NCBI GenBank assembly: GCA_022823465.1 | Contig: JAJEHX010000051.1 | Span: 1 to 64,000, forward strand | Direction of reading: 5' to 3' | Length of the DNA: 64,000 nucleotides | Origin: Candidatus Latescibacterota bacterium | Lineage (GTDB): Bacteria > JAAXHH01 | Shown: positions 44,545 to 54,480 of the stretch, in pieces | Position numbering within the stretch: the first letter of the stretch is position 1 | Layout: the number at the start of each line of letters is the position of its first letter | Notes under the pieces: model-generated | What the model saw: the letters and a program-made list of their open reading frames with translations, nothing else | Told to the model about the DNA's origin: nothing | Database searches by the model: none | Program-made: the position numbers and the translations under genes

Positions 44545-46047
44545 TCACTTTCGACTGAAACCCGCCAGCAGGACGCCGATTTCATCTTGCGTTCGCCGGG
44601 CCGTCGACGCCGGGCCGACGAAATTGTTCATCATGATCGAGAAAACCAGGGGTTCGCCGTCCCGGGTATGTACATAGCCGCTCAGGCAACTCACGCCGGT
44701 CAGGGTGCCGGTCTTCGCCCTGAGATTGCCCATGGCCGCCGTATCCTTCATCCGGTTTTTCAGGGAGCCGTCCACCCCCGCGACGGCCAATGCCTCTCGA
44801 AAGTGCCCGCCGATCCCGGCATCATGGTACGCCGCCGTGAGCAGGTCCGCGATCTGGTCGGGTGACACGTAGTTGTACCACGACAGGCCCGAACCGTCCG
44901 CGAACCGGTAGGCGTCGGGGTCCAGGCCGATATAGTCCGCCAGGACCCGCCGCAGCGTGGCCAGGCCGTCGCCGGTCGTACCCGTCTCGCCCGTCGCGTG
45001 GCGTCCCATGGTTTTAATGAGCAGTTCCGCCGTGAGGTTGCTGCTGTCCTTGAGCAAATGGGCCAGGGCATCGGTCACCGGCGATGACCGGAACGTCGCC
45101 AGCGCCCGGGCGCGCGTAGGCGCGATCCCCTTTCGAACCGGTCCGGTGACGCGGATGCCGCGGGCCTGCAGCGCGTCCCGGAACAGGTTGCCCGCGTACA
45201 ATCCGGGTTCTTCGACGGACCGGTAGAATACCCGCTCCTCCGCATCCATCCCAAGCCGGCCGGTCACCGTGATCCTGTTGGACCGCGACGGCCAGTCCCG
45301 TTCGACCCGGAGCGGTTCGAGGGCCGCCGTATCCCCGGCCGCCGTCGTCAGGGCCTGCACTTCGAAGGCGACGGCCGTCGTGGGCGGATCAACCCGGACC
45401 GTTACGGGCGCGCCGACAGCCGCGCCGGGCGATATGCCGATCATGACGCTGTTGCCGTTCACCGAGAGCGCGTTCAGTGCGGCGGAGTAGCTGTACTGCA
45501 CGTCGTCCCACATCCATCCCTCTCCATAAGGTACTCCGTCCAGGTAGGCGTCGTCGACGACGACGTCGCCCGCGATGACCCGCGCCCCACTCCGTTCTGC
45601 GGCGATGGCCGCGAGGCTGTCCAGGTGCGCGGATTCCAGCATGGGGTCTCCGCGCCCGAGCAGATAAAGCGAAGCGTGGAGGGTATCGCTCCTGGCAAAG
45701 GCGTCTCCGTCGGCGAACACGCTCGTCAGGTAGCGATAGTCCGGCCCCATGGTACGCAGGACGCCCATGGCGGTGAACAGCTTCGTATTGGACGCGGGAT
45801 GGAAAAGTCCGTCGGAATGCCGTGCGAAGAGTACCCGGCCCGTGACCGGCGATACGACCTTCACGCCTATGGTCATGGGCGCAAGATCCGGGTGGTCCAG
45901 GATCTGCCGCATATCCTCGGCCAGACGGCGTTCCGCCCCGGAAGACGCCCCGCGGAACTGCAAGGGGCCGCCGCAGGCGAGGACGAGCAGGGCAAGGGTC
46001 AGCAGCAGGGCGCCGGCGCCGGCCCTCCGGGGCGGTTTCGCGATCAT
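44545..46047 (-). CDS. dacB: D-alanyl-D-alanine carboxypeptidase/endopeptidase (PBP4/DacB type), lipoprotein
   Basis: 500 aa. The signal peptide ends in a lipobox ([11 protein letters not shown], Cys at about 25). Penicillin-binding motifs: SxxK as [13 protein letters not shown], SxN as [16 protein letters not shown] and KTG as [18 protein letters not shown]. The large insert typical of class-C PBP4 lies between the first two. It trims or cleaves peptidoglycan cross-links in the periplasm. Its ATG overlaps the thrC stop in ATGA. Confidence 0.93.
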   Translation of the reverse strand: MIAKPPRRAGAGALLLTLALLVLACGGPLQFRGASSGAERRLAEDMRQILDHPDLAPMTIGVKVVSPVTGRVLFARHSDGLFHPASNTKLFTAMGVLRTMGPDYRYLTSVFADGDAFARSDTLHASLYLLGRGDPMLESAHLDSLAAIAAERSGARVIAGDVVVDDAYLDGVPYGEGWMWDDVQYSYSAALNALSVNGNSVMIGISPGAAVGAPVTVRVDPPTTAVAFEVQALTTAAGDTAALEPLRVERDWPSRSNRITVTGRLGMDAEERVFYRSVEEPGLYAGNLFRDALQARGIRVTGPVRKGIAPTRARALATFRSSPVTDALAHLLKDSSNLTAELLIKTMGRHATGETGTTGDGLATLRRVLADYIGLDPDAYRFADGSGLSWYNYVSPDQIADLLTAAYHDAGIGGHFREALAVAGVDGSLKNRMKDTAAMGNLRAKTGTLTGVSCLSGYVHTRDGEPLVFSIMMNNFVGPASTARRTQDEIGVLLAGFSRK

Positions 46048-47369
46048 GCCAGCACTCGGTCTATCGCCCGTACCACGTCATCGTAACGGGCGGGAAGTTC
46101 GAGGGGAGACTGTCCATGTATCGCCTTGACGCCATCCAGCCGGTTTTCGTGGTATCCGACTTTGAAATCGGTGAACTTCAGGCCGTTCGCCGTGGAGATG
46201 ATGATGATGCGGTCCGAGGCATTGATTTCGCCCCGTTCGACCATTTTGAAGAGCGCCGCCAGCGCGACGCCCGTGTGGGGACAGTTGTAGAGTCCCGTGA
46301 GGTCGCCGAGGGCGGAGGCGTTCGCGATTTCGTCCTCCGTGGCCTGTTCGACCTTGCCGTCGAAGGCCTTCAACACGCGCACGGCGCGTTCGTAACTGAC
46401 GGGGTTGCCGATCTGAATGGCGCTGGCAACGGTCTCCCCGGCATGGACGGGTTCGTATGCGCCGAACCCTTTCAGGTAGCTCTGGTAGAGCGGATTGGCC
46501 CGTTCCGCCTGCGCGCAGACGATGCGCGGCCGCTTGTCGATCAGCCCGAGCTCCTCCATCATCAGAAACCCTTTGCCCAGCGCGGAGACATTGCCCAGGT
46601 TTCCGCCGGGTATGATGATCAGGTCGGGCACCTCCCAGTCGAACTGCTGGCAGATTTCGATCCCGATCGTCTTCTGGCCCTCCAGCCGCAGGGAGTTCAT
46701 GGAATTCGCCAGGTAGATGCCCTCGCTTTCCGCCACCTGCTGGACGATCTCCATGCATCCGTCGAAATCAGTGTCCAGCGACAGGGTCAGCGCGCCGTGG
46801 GAGATGGGCTGTATGAGCTGGGTCACGGAAACCTTGTCCCTGGGCAGAAACACGATGGCCGGGATGTCCGCCGAAGCGCAGTAGGCCGCCAGCGAAGCCG
46901 AGGTGTCTCCCGTCGACGCGCACGCGATCCCCCTGATCTCCTTGCCTTCCGCCATCATCTGGTTCACCATGGAGACCAGCACGGTCATGCCCAGATCCTT
47001 GAATGAACCGGTGTGGTTGTTTCCGCACTGTTTCACCCACAGATCCCCGAGGCCGAGTTCCCTGCCGAGCCGCTCGGCCCAGAACAGGTTGCTGCCGCCC
47101 TCGTAGATGGAGACGACGTGCTGATCATCCACCGCGGGGCAGACCCATTCCTTCTTTCCCCAGACTGAACTTCCGTAAGGATACTCCGTCCGCCGGTACC
47201 GCTCGTCGAACAATCTCATCCAGGCCGCGGCGCCTCGAGCCCTGAGGCTTTCCAGGTCATGGGCGACGTCGAGAAGCCCCCCGCAGACACGGCATCGATA
47301 GATGACTTCGTTCAGAGGATAGGTTTCGCTGCAGCCTTCAATGCACTGAAACCATGCCCTGTTTTCCAT
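46044..47369 (-). CDS. thrC: Threonine synthase with N-terminal zinc ribbon
   Basis: 441 aa. N-terminal rubredoxin-like CIEGC and CRVCGG, as in archaeal-type threonine synthases. The PLP lysine is in [39 protein letters not shown] binds phosphate and [20 protein letters not shown] follows. It converts O-phosphohomoserine to threonine. It overlaps the PBP4 gene by 4 nt, so they are co-transcribed despite unrelated roles. Confidence 0.94.
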   Translation of the reverse strand: MENRAWFQCIEGCSETYPLNEVIYRCRVCGGLLDVAHDLESLRARGAAAWMRLFDERYRRTEYPYGSSVWGKKEWVCPAVDDQHVVSIYEGGSNLFWAERLGRELGLGDLWVKQCGNNHTGSFKDLGMTVLVSMVNQMMAEGKEIRGIACASTGDTSASLAAYCASADIPAIVFLPRDKVSVTQLIQPISHGALTLSLDTDFDGCMEIVQQVAESEGIYLANSMNSLRLEGQKTIGIEICQQFDWEVPDLIIIPGGNLGNVSALGKGFLMMEELGLIDKRPRIVCAQAERANPLYQSYLKGFGAYEPVHAGETVASAIQIGNPVSYERAVRVLKAFDGKVEQATEDEIANASALGDLTGLYNCPHTGVALAALFKMVERGEINASDRIIIISTANGLKFTDFKVGYHENRLDGVKAIHGQSPLELPARYDDVVRAIDRVLA

Positions 47370-47428
47370 GCGAACCCACTTTTTCTGCCTGCATCCCCGC
47401 TGCTATTTTAAAAAAGTGAAATAAAATG

Positions 47429-47457
47429 TTGACTATGAAAAGGCCCGGATATATACT
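47429..47457 (+). promoter_or_regulatory. Sigma-70-type promoter, distal
   Basis: TTGACT (47429-47434), 17 bases, TATACT (47452-47457) on the plus strand. If it serves the TonB receptor the leader is about 610 nt long; otherwise it makes a separate RNA. Confidence 0.55.
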
Positions 47458-47784
47458 TATAACTCGCTGAAAGCGAATAACTCAACAACAACCGAACCAT
47501 TACCAGCGCAACACCTTATGCGGAGCCGGATATAAAGTCAAGGAAGATCTGGCGGCGGTCGCGGTGCGTTGCGATGAGTACAATACTGTAATGGACTCGG
47601 GGCGTGATTATGTGTTATGCAATTCGTTTCAGTCCTTGTGGAAGGATGAAATTTATTTCGTGTTTCTTGACATCCGCATCGAACTTTGGTCAGATGGCGA
47701 ATTAGGATAAGTGGCCTTGTATTACTTAGCGTCCCAAGGAGTTTCGAATACATCCGGATACGTGTCGACAGGCCGTTCGAAATC

Positions 47785-47799
47785 TGGCACGCTGTTTGC
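47785..47799 (+). promoter_or_regulatory. Sigma-54 promoter of the TonB-receptor operon
   Basis: TGGCACG-4 nt-TTGC on the plus strand: the -24 GG (47786-47787) and -12 GC (47798-47799) are 10 nt apart, matching the RpoN consensus. It predicts a start near 47811, about 265 nt before the receptor ATG. No RpoN activator gene lies in the window. Confidence 0.65.
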
Positions 47800-48075
47800 G
47801 TCTGATAAGCGGATGGATTCCTGACGCTCAATAACCGGATGTTTCGTCGCGTGTTCACGCCCTTGCACGCGACCGTCTTACTTTAATAAGGTATTCAGAA
47901 TCTACTCATAACATACTATCTATATGCCCCATTACCATCGCCGGAGGGAGGTGAGTTTTCAAAGAAGTACGTTTGTTCTGCTTTTGAAGTTGAGTCTGCA
48001 ACGCTAAGATACCGTCAGCAGGCCGGGGCAAGCTGACAATAATCAGAAGGGCTCTGTTAAACGAGGAGTGAATTG

Positions 48076-51000
48076 ATGTCTACGATAATTTCACGAGCTT
48101 TACGCTTCGCCTTCGCCTTTGCGTTATTGCTCAGTTTCTCGACAGATGCGCTGGCGCAGTTGTCGCTGGGTAAGATTTCCGGTGTCGTGGTCGATCAGGC
48201 GACGCGGGAACCGTTGCCGGCAGCCAGTGTTCGCATCGAGGGCACGGTAATGGGCGCGATGGCGAATGACATGGGCGAGTACTTCATCCTGAACGTGCCG
48301 CCCGGCACCTATACCCTGATGGTAAACGTCATTGGTTACGTCCCGTTGAGGGTCGTGGATACGGTGGTGAACGCCGATTTGACCACCACGCTCAACCTGG
48401 AACTGGAATCCACGATTCTCGAGTCCGCCGAAGCGGTCGAGGTCGTGGCGACGCGGGACCTGGTCGAGAAGAGCCTTACCTCCACGAGAACCATCGTGCA
48501 GGCCGAGGAAATTCAGGCGCTTCCCGTCGTGAATATCGCCGAAGTGGTCCTGACCACGGCGGGCAGCTTCGCCGGAAATCTCCGCGGCGGCCGAGCCCAG
48601 GACCAGCAGACCACGGTCGACGGTTCCACGGTGACGGGCCAGCATCGAAACAGGAACCAGGCATTTGAGATCAATCCGTACATGATTCAGGAACTCGAGG
48701 TCAAGACGGGTACGTTCAACGCGGAGTACGTGAATGCGCTGTCCGGTATCACCTCGGTTGTAACGAGGGACGGCGGTTCGCAATTCAGCGGTAACTTCGA
48801 ATACCGCACCCTGGGCCAGAAGGGACTCAACTGGGCCAAGCCGCCGGACATGGACCTGGCCGACGCGTACCGGGCCGGCACCTTGTCGGAAGATGATCTG
48901 CGCACCGCGATAAACGACGCGATCGAGAAGACGAACGAGTTCAACAACGATCCGGCCAGGATCGACGACGGCCTGAGGCTGAAAGACCCGTTCGATACAT
49001 TGATCACGACCGGCCCCGCGGACGGTTGGACGGCGAGTTACAGCCGCGACAACTACTACTGGGACTATGATCGGATCAATCCGGAGATCGAGTCCCTGAA
49101 TTTCTCGTATCTCACCAATGGCGCTCCGGTCGCCGCAGGTGTCAGTGGCGCCGTCGACCGCGTTTTTCATCCTGACAAGTACAATGCGTTCGCCCGCAAC
49201 AACCGGACCGAGAAGCGCCCGGTGCAGATCGACTTCGGCATGGGCGGACCGTTGGGCGGCAAGTTGAACTGGTTCGCTTCCGGTCGGTTCAACGAAAGCT
49301 GGGGTCGGAATCCTAACGACTACAGCCGTCTGATGAATGCATTCGTCAAGGCGACTTACCGGCCGAGGACCAGTATGAAGCTGTCCATGTCCGGGCTCAT
49401 CGAAGATGAGGGTTTCTTCAGCAAGAAAGGGCAACGCAGCACGCCATACGGTTGGAAATACATCGCCGAAGGAAGAAACCAGGCCTACGACGGACGCCTG
49501 CATTTAAACCTGGCTTTCACCCACACGCTCAGTTCGCGCACTTTCTACGAAGTCCGTTTCAGTCATTTGCGCGAGTACAACGAACGTTACAACCCCAAGT
49601 ACGGGAAAGAGCCGCTTCCGGGCGATACGCCGGCATTCATCACTTCTCTAGGCTACAACCCGACGGAGCAGGGCACTCAGGGCGGATATTGGACGTATGG
49701 CGACGAAGCATACCATAACATCGATTTCGGTAATTACCAAAGTCTGCGCCCGTTCAAGACCGACGCCAACTTCTCCATCACCAGCCAGGTAACGTCGAAC
49801 CATCAGTTCAAGGCGGGCCTCGGAATTACCTTGTATGATTTCGAGGAGAACGCCCGGGGGCCCGCACGTGGCGCCGCCGTGCCGCTTTTCAACGATTTGA
49901 ACATAGACCCGACCAATAGTATCCTTCCGTTGTCGGGGCGGCAGACTCACGTCTACCCGTACGAGTACTTCGCGTACATGCAGGACCGTATCGAATACGG
50001 CAGCCTGGTGGTGAACGCGGGACTGCGTCTGGATATCTTCAACGCGAACGCCAATGCGATCAATCCGTTCCGTCCGCGTTCGGGCCCGCTTACCATTCAC
50101 GACGACCCGGACTACCGGACCATCGAACCTTCGATAAAGACCGCGCTGGCGCCCCGGCTGGGTATTTCCCATCCGATCACGGACCGGGCGGCGTTGCACT
50201 ACTCGTACGGTATATTCAACCAGCGTCCTCCGTTGAATGACCTGTACGACGGTCTTGTACAGTCCTCTCCGTTCGAAAGGAATCACGGCAATCCGGACTT
50301 GCCGTTCCAGAAGTCGACGAACTACGAAATGGGTTTGCAGGCGGAGATTTATCCGGGGTATTATTTGGATGCCACCGGGTATTTCCGCGATGTGAACAGT
50401 CTTCCGCTGCAGTGGCTTTTCGCTCCTGAGACCGACTTCATCGGCGGTTCTCAGCGCGAGATCTCCGTCCTGCTTCCCACTTATGCGCAGGATACCCGGG
50501 GTCTTGAGCTTTCGTTCAGGCGGCAGATGGCAAACCGTTTCTCTCTGCGAGCCAATTACACCCTGGCGTTTACCACTGATCTGATTACGCCACTGTCGTT
50601 TCGCGAACGCAACGGCGATACGGTGACTTCTTTCTCAGATTTCGTGGACGGCACGCCTGTGCCGGTGACCTATATACGGGAATATACGCAGTTTGATCGG
50701 CGTCACCGTATAGTAACGAACCTGCTGTTGGAGCTTCCTTACGGGATAACCGCGTCGTTCCTGACCAAGGCGCAAAGCGGCAATCAGTACCGTACGTCGA
50801 GTGAGGACGTCATTGATCCCCTCGGGCTGCTTGCCTCGTCCAGGCGATCCCCCTGGACCTGGACCACCGATCTTTACGCGCAGAAGTCGTTCGATCTGGG
50901 CAACGTGAGTCTTGGTGTATTCACCCAGGTCAACAACATCTTCGATCGCGTAAACGTCTACAGTGTCATTACGGGCTCCACCTTTTCGGCTTCCGACCGC

Positions 51001-51111
51001 TGGCAGCGGCGCGGCGATCCGGTGGGGATAAGCGGCGGACCCGTCGGCGGGATCGGCACCCAGGGCAATCAACCGCGCGATATATGGGTAGGCCTCAACC
51101 TGTCCTGGTAG
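48076..51111 (+). CDS. TonB-dependent receptor with carboxypeptidase-regulatory-like N-domain
   Basis: 1011 aa from ATG 48076 (GAGGAG 9 nt upstream). Signal peptide at 1-28 (FAFALLLSFSTDALAQ). A carboxypeptidase-regulatory-like beta sandwich spans about 32-115 (GKISGVVVDQATREPLPAAS; VPPGTYTLMVNVIGYVPLR). The plug follows (VNIAEVVLTTAGSFAGNLRG; TVDGSTVTGQ; EVKTGTFNAEYVNALSGITS), then a 22-strand barrel ending RDIWVGLNLSW. It imports or exports a substrate across the outer membrane using TonB energy. First of a three-gene unit with the FlgD-like secreted protein and PorV-like protein. SusC-like in layout, but no SusD partner is visible. Confidence 0.9.
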   Translation: MSTIISRALRFAFAFALLLSFSTDALAQLSLGKISGVVVDQATREPLPAASVRIEGTVMGAMANDMGEYFILNVPPGTYTLMVNVIGYVPLRVVDTVVNADLTTTLNLELESTILESAEAVEVVATRDLVEKSLTSTRTIVQAEEIQALPVVNIAEVVLTTAGSFAGNLRGGRAQDQQTTVDGSTVTGQHRNRNQAFEINPYMIQELEVKTGTFNAEYVNALSGITSVVTRDGGSQFSGNFEYRTLGQKGLNWAKPPDMDLADAYRAGTLSEDDLRTAINDAIEKTNEFNNDPARIDDGLRLKDPFDTLITTGPADGWTASYSRDNYYWDYDRINPEIESLNFSYLTNGAPVAAGVSGAVDRVFHPDKYNAFARNNRTEKRPVQIDFGMGGPLGGKLNWFASGRFNESWGRNPNDYSRLMNAFVKATYRPRTSMKLSMSGLIEDEGFFSKKGQRSTPYGWKYIAEGRNQAYDGRLHLNLAFTHTLSSRTFYEVRFSHLREYNERYNPKYGKEPLPGDTPAFITSLGYNPTEQGTQGGYWTYGDEAYHNIDFGNYQSLRPFKTDANFSITSQVTSNHQFKAGLGITLYDFEENARGPARGAAVPLFNDLNIDPTNSILPLSGRQTHVYPYEYFAYMQDRIEYGSLVVNAGLRLDIFNANANAINPFRPRSGPLTIHDDPDYRTIEPSIKTALAPRLGISHPITDRAALHYSYGIFNQRPPLNDLYDGLVQSSPFERNHGNPDLPFQKSTNYEMGLQAEIYPGYYLDATGYFRDVNSLPLQWLFAPETDFIGGSQREISVLLPTYAQDTRGLELSFRRQMANRFSLRANYTLAFTTDLITPLSFRERNGDTVTSFSDFVDGTPVPVTYIREYTQFDRRHRIVTNLLLELPYGITASFLTKAQSGNQYRTSSEDVIDPLGLLASSRRSPWTWTTDLYAQKSFDLGNVSLGVFTQVNNIFDRVNVYSVITGSTFSASDRWQRRGDPVGISGGPVGGIGTQGNQPRDIWVGLNLSW

Positions 51112-51122
51112 TTTCACAAGAT

Positions 51123-51157
51123 TCGTGGAAGCACGCGGCAATGGCGTGCTTCCACGA
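51123..51157 (+). promoter_or_regulatory. Long perfect hairpin between TonB receptor and next gene
   Basis: A 14-bp perfect stem TCGTGGAAGCACGC/GCGTGCTTCCACGA (51123-51136 with 51144-51157) with a 7-nt loop. No U-run follows, so it is not a classical terminator; mRNA stability or processing is more likely. Confidence 0.65.
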
Positions 51158-51211
51158 CCCGAATGCTCTGGCGGCGTTTCATTTGAACGTCGCCGGCAAA
51201 GGAGGTTCGTT

Positions 51212-54200
51212 TTGAAGAATTGGCGTCGATATGTTATAGCCGGCGCGGTTGCAGTCACGGCATTGGCGGTTTTTGGGATGTCCCAATATCTCAACGCCCG
51301 GCCTGATGCTCCGTCTGGATCCAGCGCTGCTCAGCAAGGCAGCCGGATCCCGCATGAATTGGCCATAGGCGAAAAACAGCCACATTTTCTTGCCGGCAAC
51401 CGCTACATGGTCAATATGAATTCGGAATTGAGCGACACCTTCACCCACAACGGCTGGCGCGGTTCCGGCCGAAGCATGGCGCCGTCAATGGGTTTCCCTT
51501 CTTTTACGTACCCGACGGGCGGGTTTGACCAGCCGCTATGGGCGAGCGCCTTCGGGATCACCGCGTATCTTCCCGACGTGTCGACGGCCGGAGCCGGAAG
51601 CGACCGCGTTGAGGGTGCTTTCGTAGGCACCAACAACGTCTACAGATTCCCGAAGCTCCAGAGCGTCAAGGAACCTACGGGTTACTGGTCGGATCAGGGC
51701 GGCATGGGAAGCGCGGGTTTCGGTGGCGGCACCGTAGGCCCGGGAGGTTACCGTGAGCCGTTTATTACGGACACGACATTCAGGACCAACAACGGTGTTG
51801 ATGTCCATCGCCAGTCGTACAGTTTCAGTTACGGCTACGGCCATACCAACGATTTCATTCTTCTCCGCAACGTGTTGGACGTTACGGGCGAAGTTGACAT
51901 ACTGTTAGATGGATCGAACGTCCAGAAAGATATCGTCATCAAGAATTTCTTCGCGATCTTCAACTACGATTTCGATATCGGGGTGGCCCGTTCTCCGCAG
52001 GGCGGGGGCGTCTCCGGTGGAGGCGGCGGTGACGATAAGCAGCCTCCCGGCGTGTTTCGCAGGACCATGCCCCTCGCGACCCCGGTGGATCTGATCAATT
52101 CAGGTCGGTTCGATCGGCCGCCTTACGGGCCGCGTTTCTATTCCGGCCTGGTCACCATGTTCGACGAAGATGATCCGAATATCGATGGTGTGGACACTTA
52201 TCTCTGGAACACGACCCTCGGCCTCTTCAATCCCATGCACGTGGGCGAGGCCTCTCTGATGGTGCTGGAGGGCGATGGCAGGGGGCCGATGGGAGATCTG
52301 AACGCCGAAGCGGCGCTGGACATCTTCGAAGCGCCATCCATCGGCGTGTTTCAGACCCACGAGTGGTGGGTGGCCGACCTCCGGGGTGTGTACAACTGGT
52401 ACATCGGAAGTATGACGAAGTATCTGACCGACGCTACGATCCGGAACAACGCGGTTACGGGTGACATTACCGCTAACGCGACGTTGTTCACAAGTGGCGG
52501 CCTTATGACCGACAGGACGGATATCAGCACCTGGACCGCCAAGACGCAGACCGGGCAGGAAGCCGAAGGCATGGGAATGCTCTGGGGCGACCCGCGTAAC
52601 CTGACGCAGGCCAACAATCCGGGCCTTAGTGCCGGCGTCGGTCTGAGAAAGGGAATGTACGACCACATAACCCTTTTCGATCTCGACGGCGTGTTCGCCG
52701 GCATCGTACCGGATCCGTATGAGGGCGCCGACACCAAGGAAGAGACTTCCGGCCCCGGTTGTATTCGGAACGCGTTGGGATGGGGTCCGTACACGAAGGC
52801 TCCCGGCGGGGCCCTGACCATCTGGCACGTTGACCTGGCGGGCGCCGGTAAAGACGGTGCGTACGACGTGTATCTCCGGGCGCAGGACGTCTGGATGCAG
52901 CGCAAGTACAATCCAGCCAATGATACGTACTACTGGGATGGATCCAATGACCGCGTTATTCCGATGTACAACGCGGATGGTTCGGTTGTGCGGGACGCCG
53001 GCGGCGTAGCGATGACCGAGACCGTGAACCTCGGTCGAGGTGCCGACAGCGGCGCGTTGTTCCACCCGCCGCCTGCTCCGACGCTTTCCGTGTTCCCGAC
53101 GAATAACGGTACGATCGCGCTGGCGTGGGCCAATAACGCGGAAACGGCCGTTGATCCGGGCCGCGGAACCATTGATTTCGCGAAGTACCGCGTCTACCGC
53201 GCTTCGGGGTTCATTGATCAGTTCCCGACGGCGACAGTTGCCCACCCGGTCGGTTACAATAGCACGATGATTCCGCCGAGTATGGGTCTGAGTGAAGGCG
53301 CGTCACCCGTAACGGACGTGAGCGATCCGACTTCATCTGCCGTCAAGCAGGGCCATCCGTACGCCCGGTTTATCCATGAAGGCCTGACGCTCGGCGCCGA
53401 CTTCAATATCGGCCGGGTGTATGACTTCGTATCGCCCAGGCTGGTGAACAACTTCGCGGCGCCGAATTTTGTCGGACCATACGTCCAGATTGCGGAATTC
53501 GGTGGCGGTGGAGGCAATCAGGTCAACACGCTGAGCCCGCCCGAAGAGGTAACTTATCCGAACCCGTTGTCCGCAGACAGGCGGATTCCGGGATTCGAGG
53601 ATGATACCATCACCACGAAGCCCAGTTCGGCCCAGATCGTGGAGACAAACAATGGGCTAGGCGCGACTACGGCGCTCGGGGTAAGCAGTTTCCCGGATCG
53701 TTATGGCGACGCCATAGGATCGGGTGATACGCAGATCACCAGCGTGGGCGGTATCAAAACGGATCCCCGCCTGGTTGGCAAGAGCGGATACATGTTCGAA
53801 GATCCTTCCGTACTGATCGGTTTCAGTTACTGGTACTATGTTGCCGCGGTAGACAACGAGAGCGCTGTTCAGTATGATTTCGACAATTACGTGCTCGATC
53901 AGAGCTCGACGCAGCAGCAAATTGCCCGTACGGTCAACGGCCTGGAAAGCTTCTACACGATGAATGCGAACGGCACGGACGGACGCTGGCATGGCCAGTG
54001 GCCGTATCGCGGTCTGACCATTGGACCGCAGGTTCCGGGCCAGGACGTCATCCCGACCACGATCGTTCGAAACGAGGTGGTTAGCGGCCAGCCGGAATTC
54101 TTCGACAAGATGACCGTTGCGCCCAACCCCTTCGTATTCCAGGCCCAGTGGGACTTGGCAACGCGATCGCAGTCCGTGAAGTTCTTCAATATGCCGGTTC

Positions 54201-54409
54201 CGAGTCGGGTCACGGTCTTTGACGCGGCGGGATTGCAGGTTCGGCAGTTCTCGGTGCCGACGTCAAAGTCGACCGGCGGTGTGGACGAATGGGATTTGAA
54301 GAACAATTCGAACGTTCCCGTTTCCAGCGGTCTTTACATCATCGTCGTCGAAGCTGAAATTGGCGGTGTGAACTACACGAAGACCCTGAAGCTATACGTC
54401 CGGCGGTAA
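51212..54409 (+). CDS. Large secreted protein with fibronectin-like and C-terminal FlgD-like (T9SS-type) domain
   Basis: 1065 aa. Starts at TTG 51212, fixed by a perfect AAAGGAGG 6 nt upstream; no ATG would fit. An N-terminal hydrophobic signal or anchor (YVIAGAVAVTALAVFGMS) is followed by a large beta-rich region (about 40-630) of unknown fold, containing FDQPLWASAFGITAYL. A fibronectin-III-like segment at about 650-700 (LAWANNAETAVDPG; YRVYRASGF) follows. The last 95 residues are FlgD-Ig-like: MTVAPNPFVFQAQWD, VTVFDAAGLQVRQFS, SSGLYIIVVEAE and TLKLYVRR, the form of type-IX-secretion sorting domains. Function is not recognised; its place between receptor and PorV suggests a surface partner. 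Confidence 0.75.
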   Translation: MKNWRRYVIAGAVAVTALAVFGMSQYLNARPDAPSGSSAAQQGSRIPHELAIGEKQPHFLAGNRYMVNMNSELSDTFTHNGWRGSGRSMAPSMGFPSFTYPTGGFDQPLWASAFGITAYLPDVSTAGAGSDRVEGAFVGTNNVYRFPKLQSVKEPTGYWSDQGGMGSAGFGGGTVGPGGYREPFITDTTFRTNNGVDVHRQSYSFSYGYGHTNDFILLRNVLDVTGEVDILLDGSNVQKDIVIKNFFAIFNYDFDIGVARSPQGGGVSGGGGGDDKQPPGVFRRTMPLATPVDLINSGRFDRPPYGPRFYSGLVTMFDEDDPNIDGVDTYLWNTTLGLFNPMHVGEASLMVLEGDGRGPMGDLNAEAALDIFEAPSIGVFQTHEWWVADLRGVYNWYIGSMTKYLTDATIRNNAVTGDITANATLFTSGGLMTDRTDISTWTAKTQTGQEAEGMGMLWGDPRNLTQANNPGLSAGVGLRKGMYDHITLFDLDGVFAGIVPDPYEGADTKEETSGPGCIRNALGWGPYTKAPGGALTIWHVDLAGAGKDGAYDVYLRAQDVWMQRKYNPANDTYYWDGSNDRVIPMYNADGSVVRDAGGVAMTETVNLGRGADSGALFHPPPAPTLSVFPTNNGTIALAWANNAETAVDPGRGTIDFAKYRVYRASGFIDQFPTATVAHPVGYNSTMIPPSMGLSEGASPVTDVSDPTSSAVKQGHPYARFIHEGLTLGADFNIGRVYDFVSPRLVNNFAAPNFVGPYVQIAEFGGGGGNQVNTLSPPEEVTYPNPLSADRRIPGFEDDTITTKPSSAQIVETNNGLGATTALGVSSFPDRYGDAIGSGDTQITSVGGIKTDPRLVGKSGYMFEDPSVLIGFSYWYYVAAVDNESAVQYDFDNYVLDQSSTQQQIARTVNGLESFYTMNANGTDGRWHGQWPYRGLTIGPQVPGQDVIPTTIVRNEVVSGQPEFFDKMTVAPNPFVFQAQWDLATRSQSVKFFNMPVPSRVTVFDAAGLQVRQFSVPTSKSTGGVDEWDLKNNSNVPVSSGLYIIVVEAEIGGVNYTKTLKLYVRR

Positions 54410-54419
54410 GGAACGGCAA

Positions 54420-54455
54420 GTCCTGCACTCCCATTAGGTAACCGGAGTGCAGGAC
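54420..54455 (+). promoter_or_regulatory. Long perfect hairpin before the PorV-like gene
   Basis: A 12-bp perfect stem GTCCTGCACTCC/GGAGTGCAGGAC (54420-54431 with 54444-54455), loop 12 nt, no U-run. It lies 25 nt before the PorV-like ATG. Confidence 0.65.
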
Positions 54456-54480
54456 AAACCTGATTCTGGGAGGATTTCCA

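Larger units (their letters stand above)
47370..48075. other. 706-bp gap: divergent control region of thrC and the envelope island
   Basis: AT-richer than its surroundings. On the plus strand it holds a sigma-70-type promoter (47429-47457), a sigma-54 promoter (47785-47799) and two hairpins: GTCGCGTG/CACGCGAC at 47846-47873 and GTCAGC/GCTGAC at 48014-48037. A plus-strand open frame from GTG 47564 to TAA 47710 (48 codons) has protein-like composition but no ribosome-binding site. A 106-codon minus-strand frame (47538-47858) looks like chance. Confidence 0.6.

Noticed and set aside
47538-47858. 106-codon minus-strand frame in the leader
   Set aside because: Basic, low-complexity composition, no ribosome site and it covers the sigma-54 promoter.
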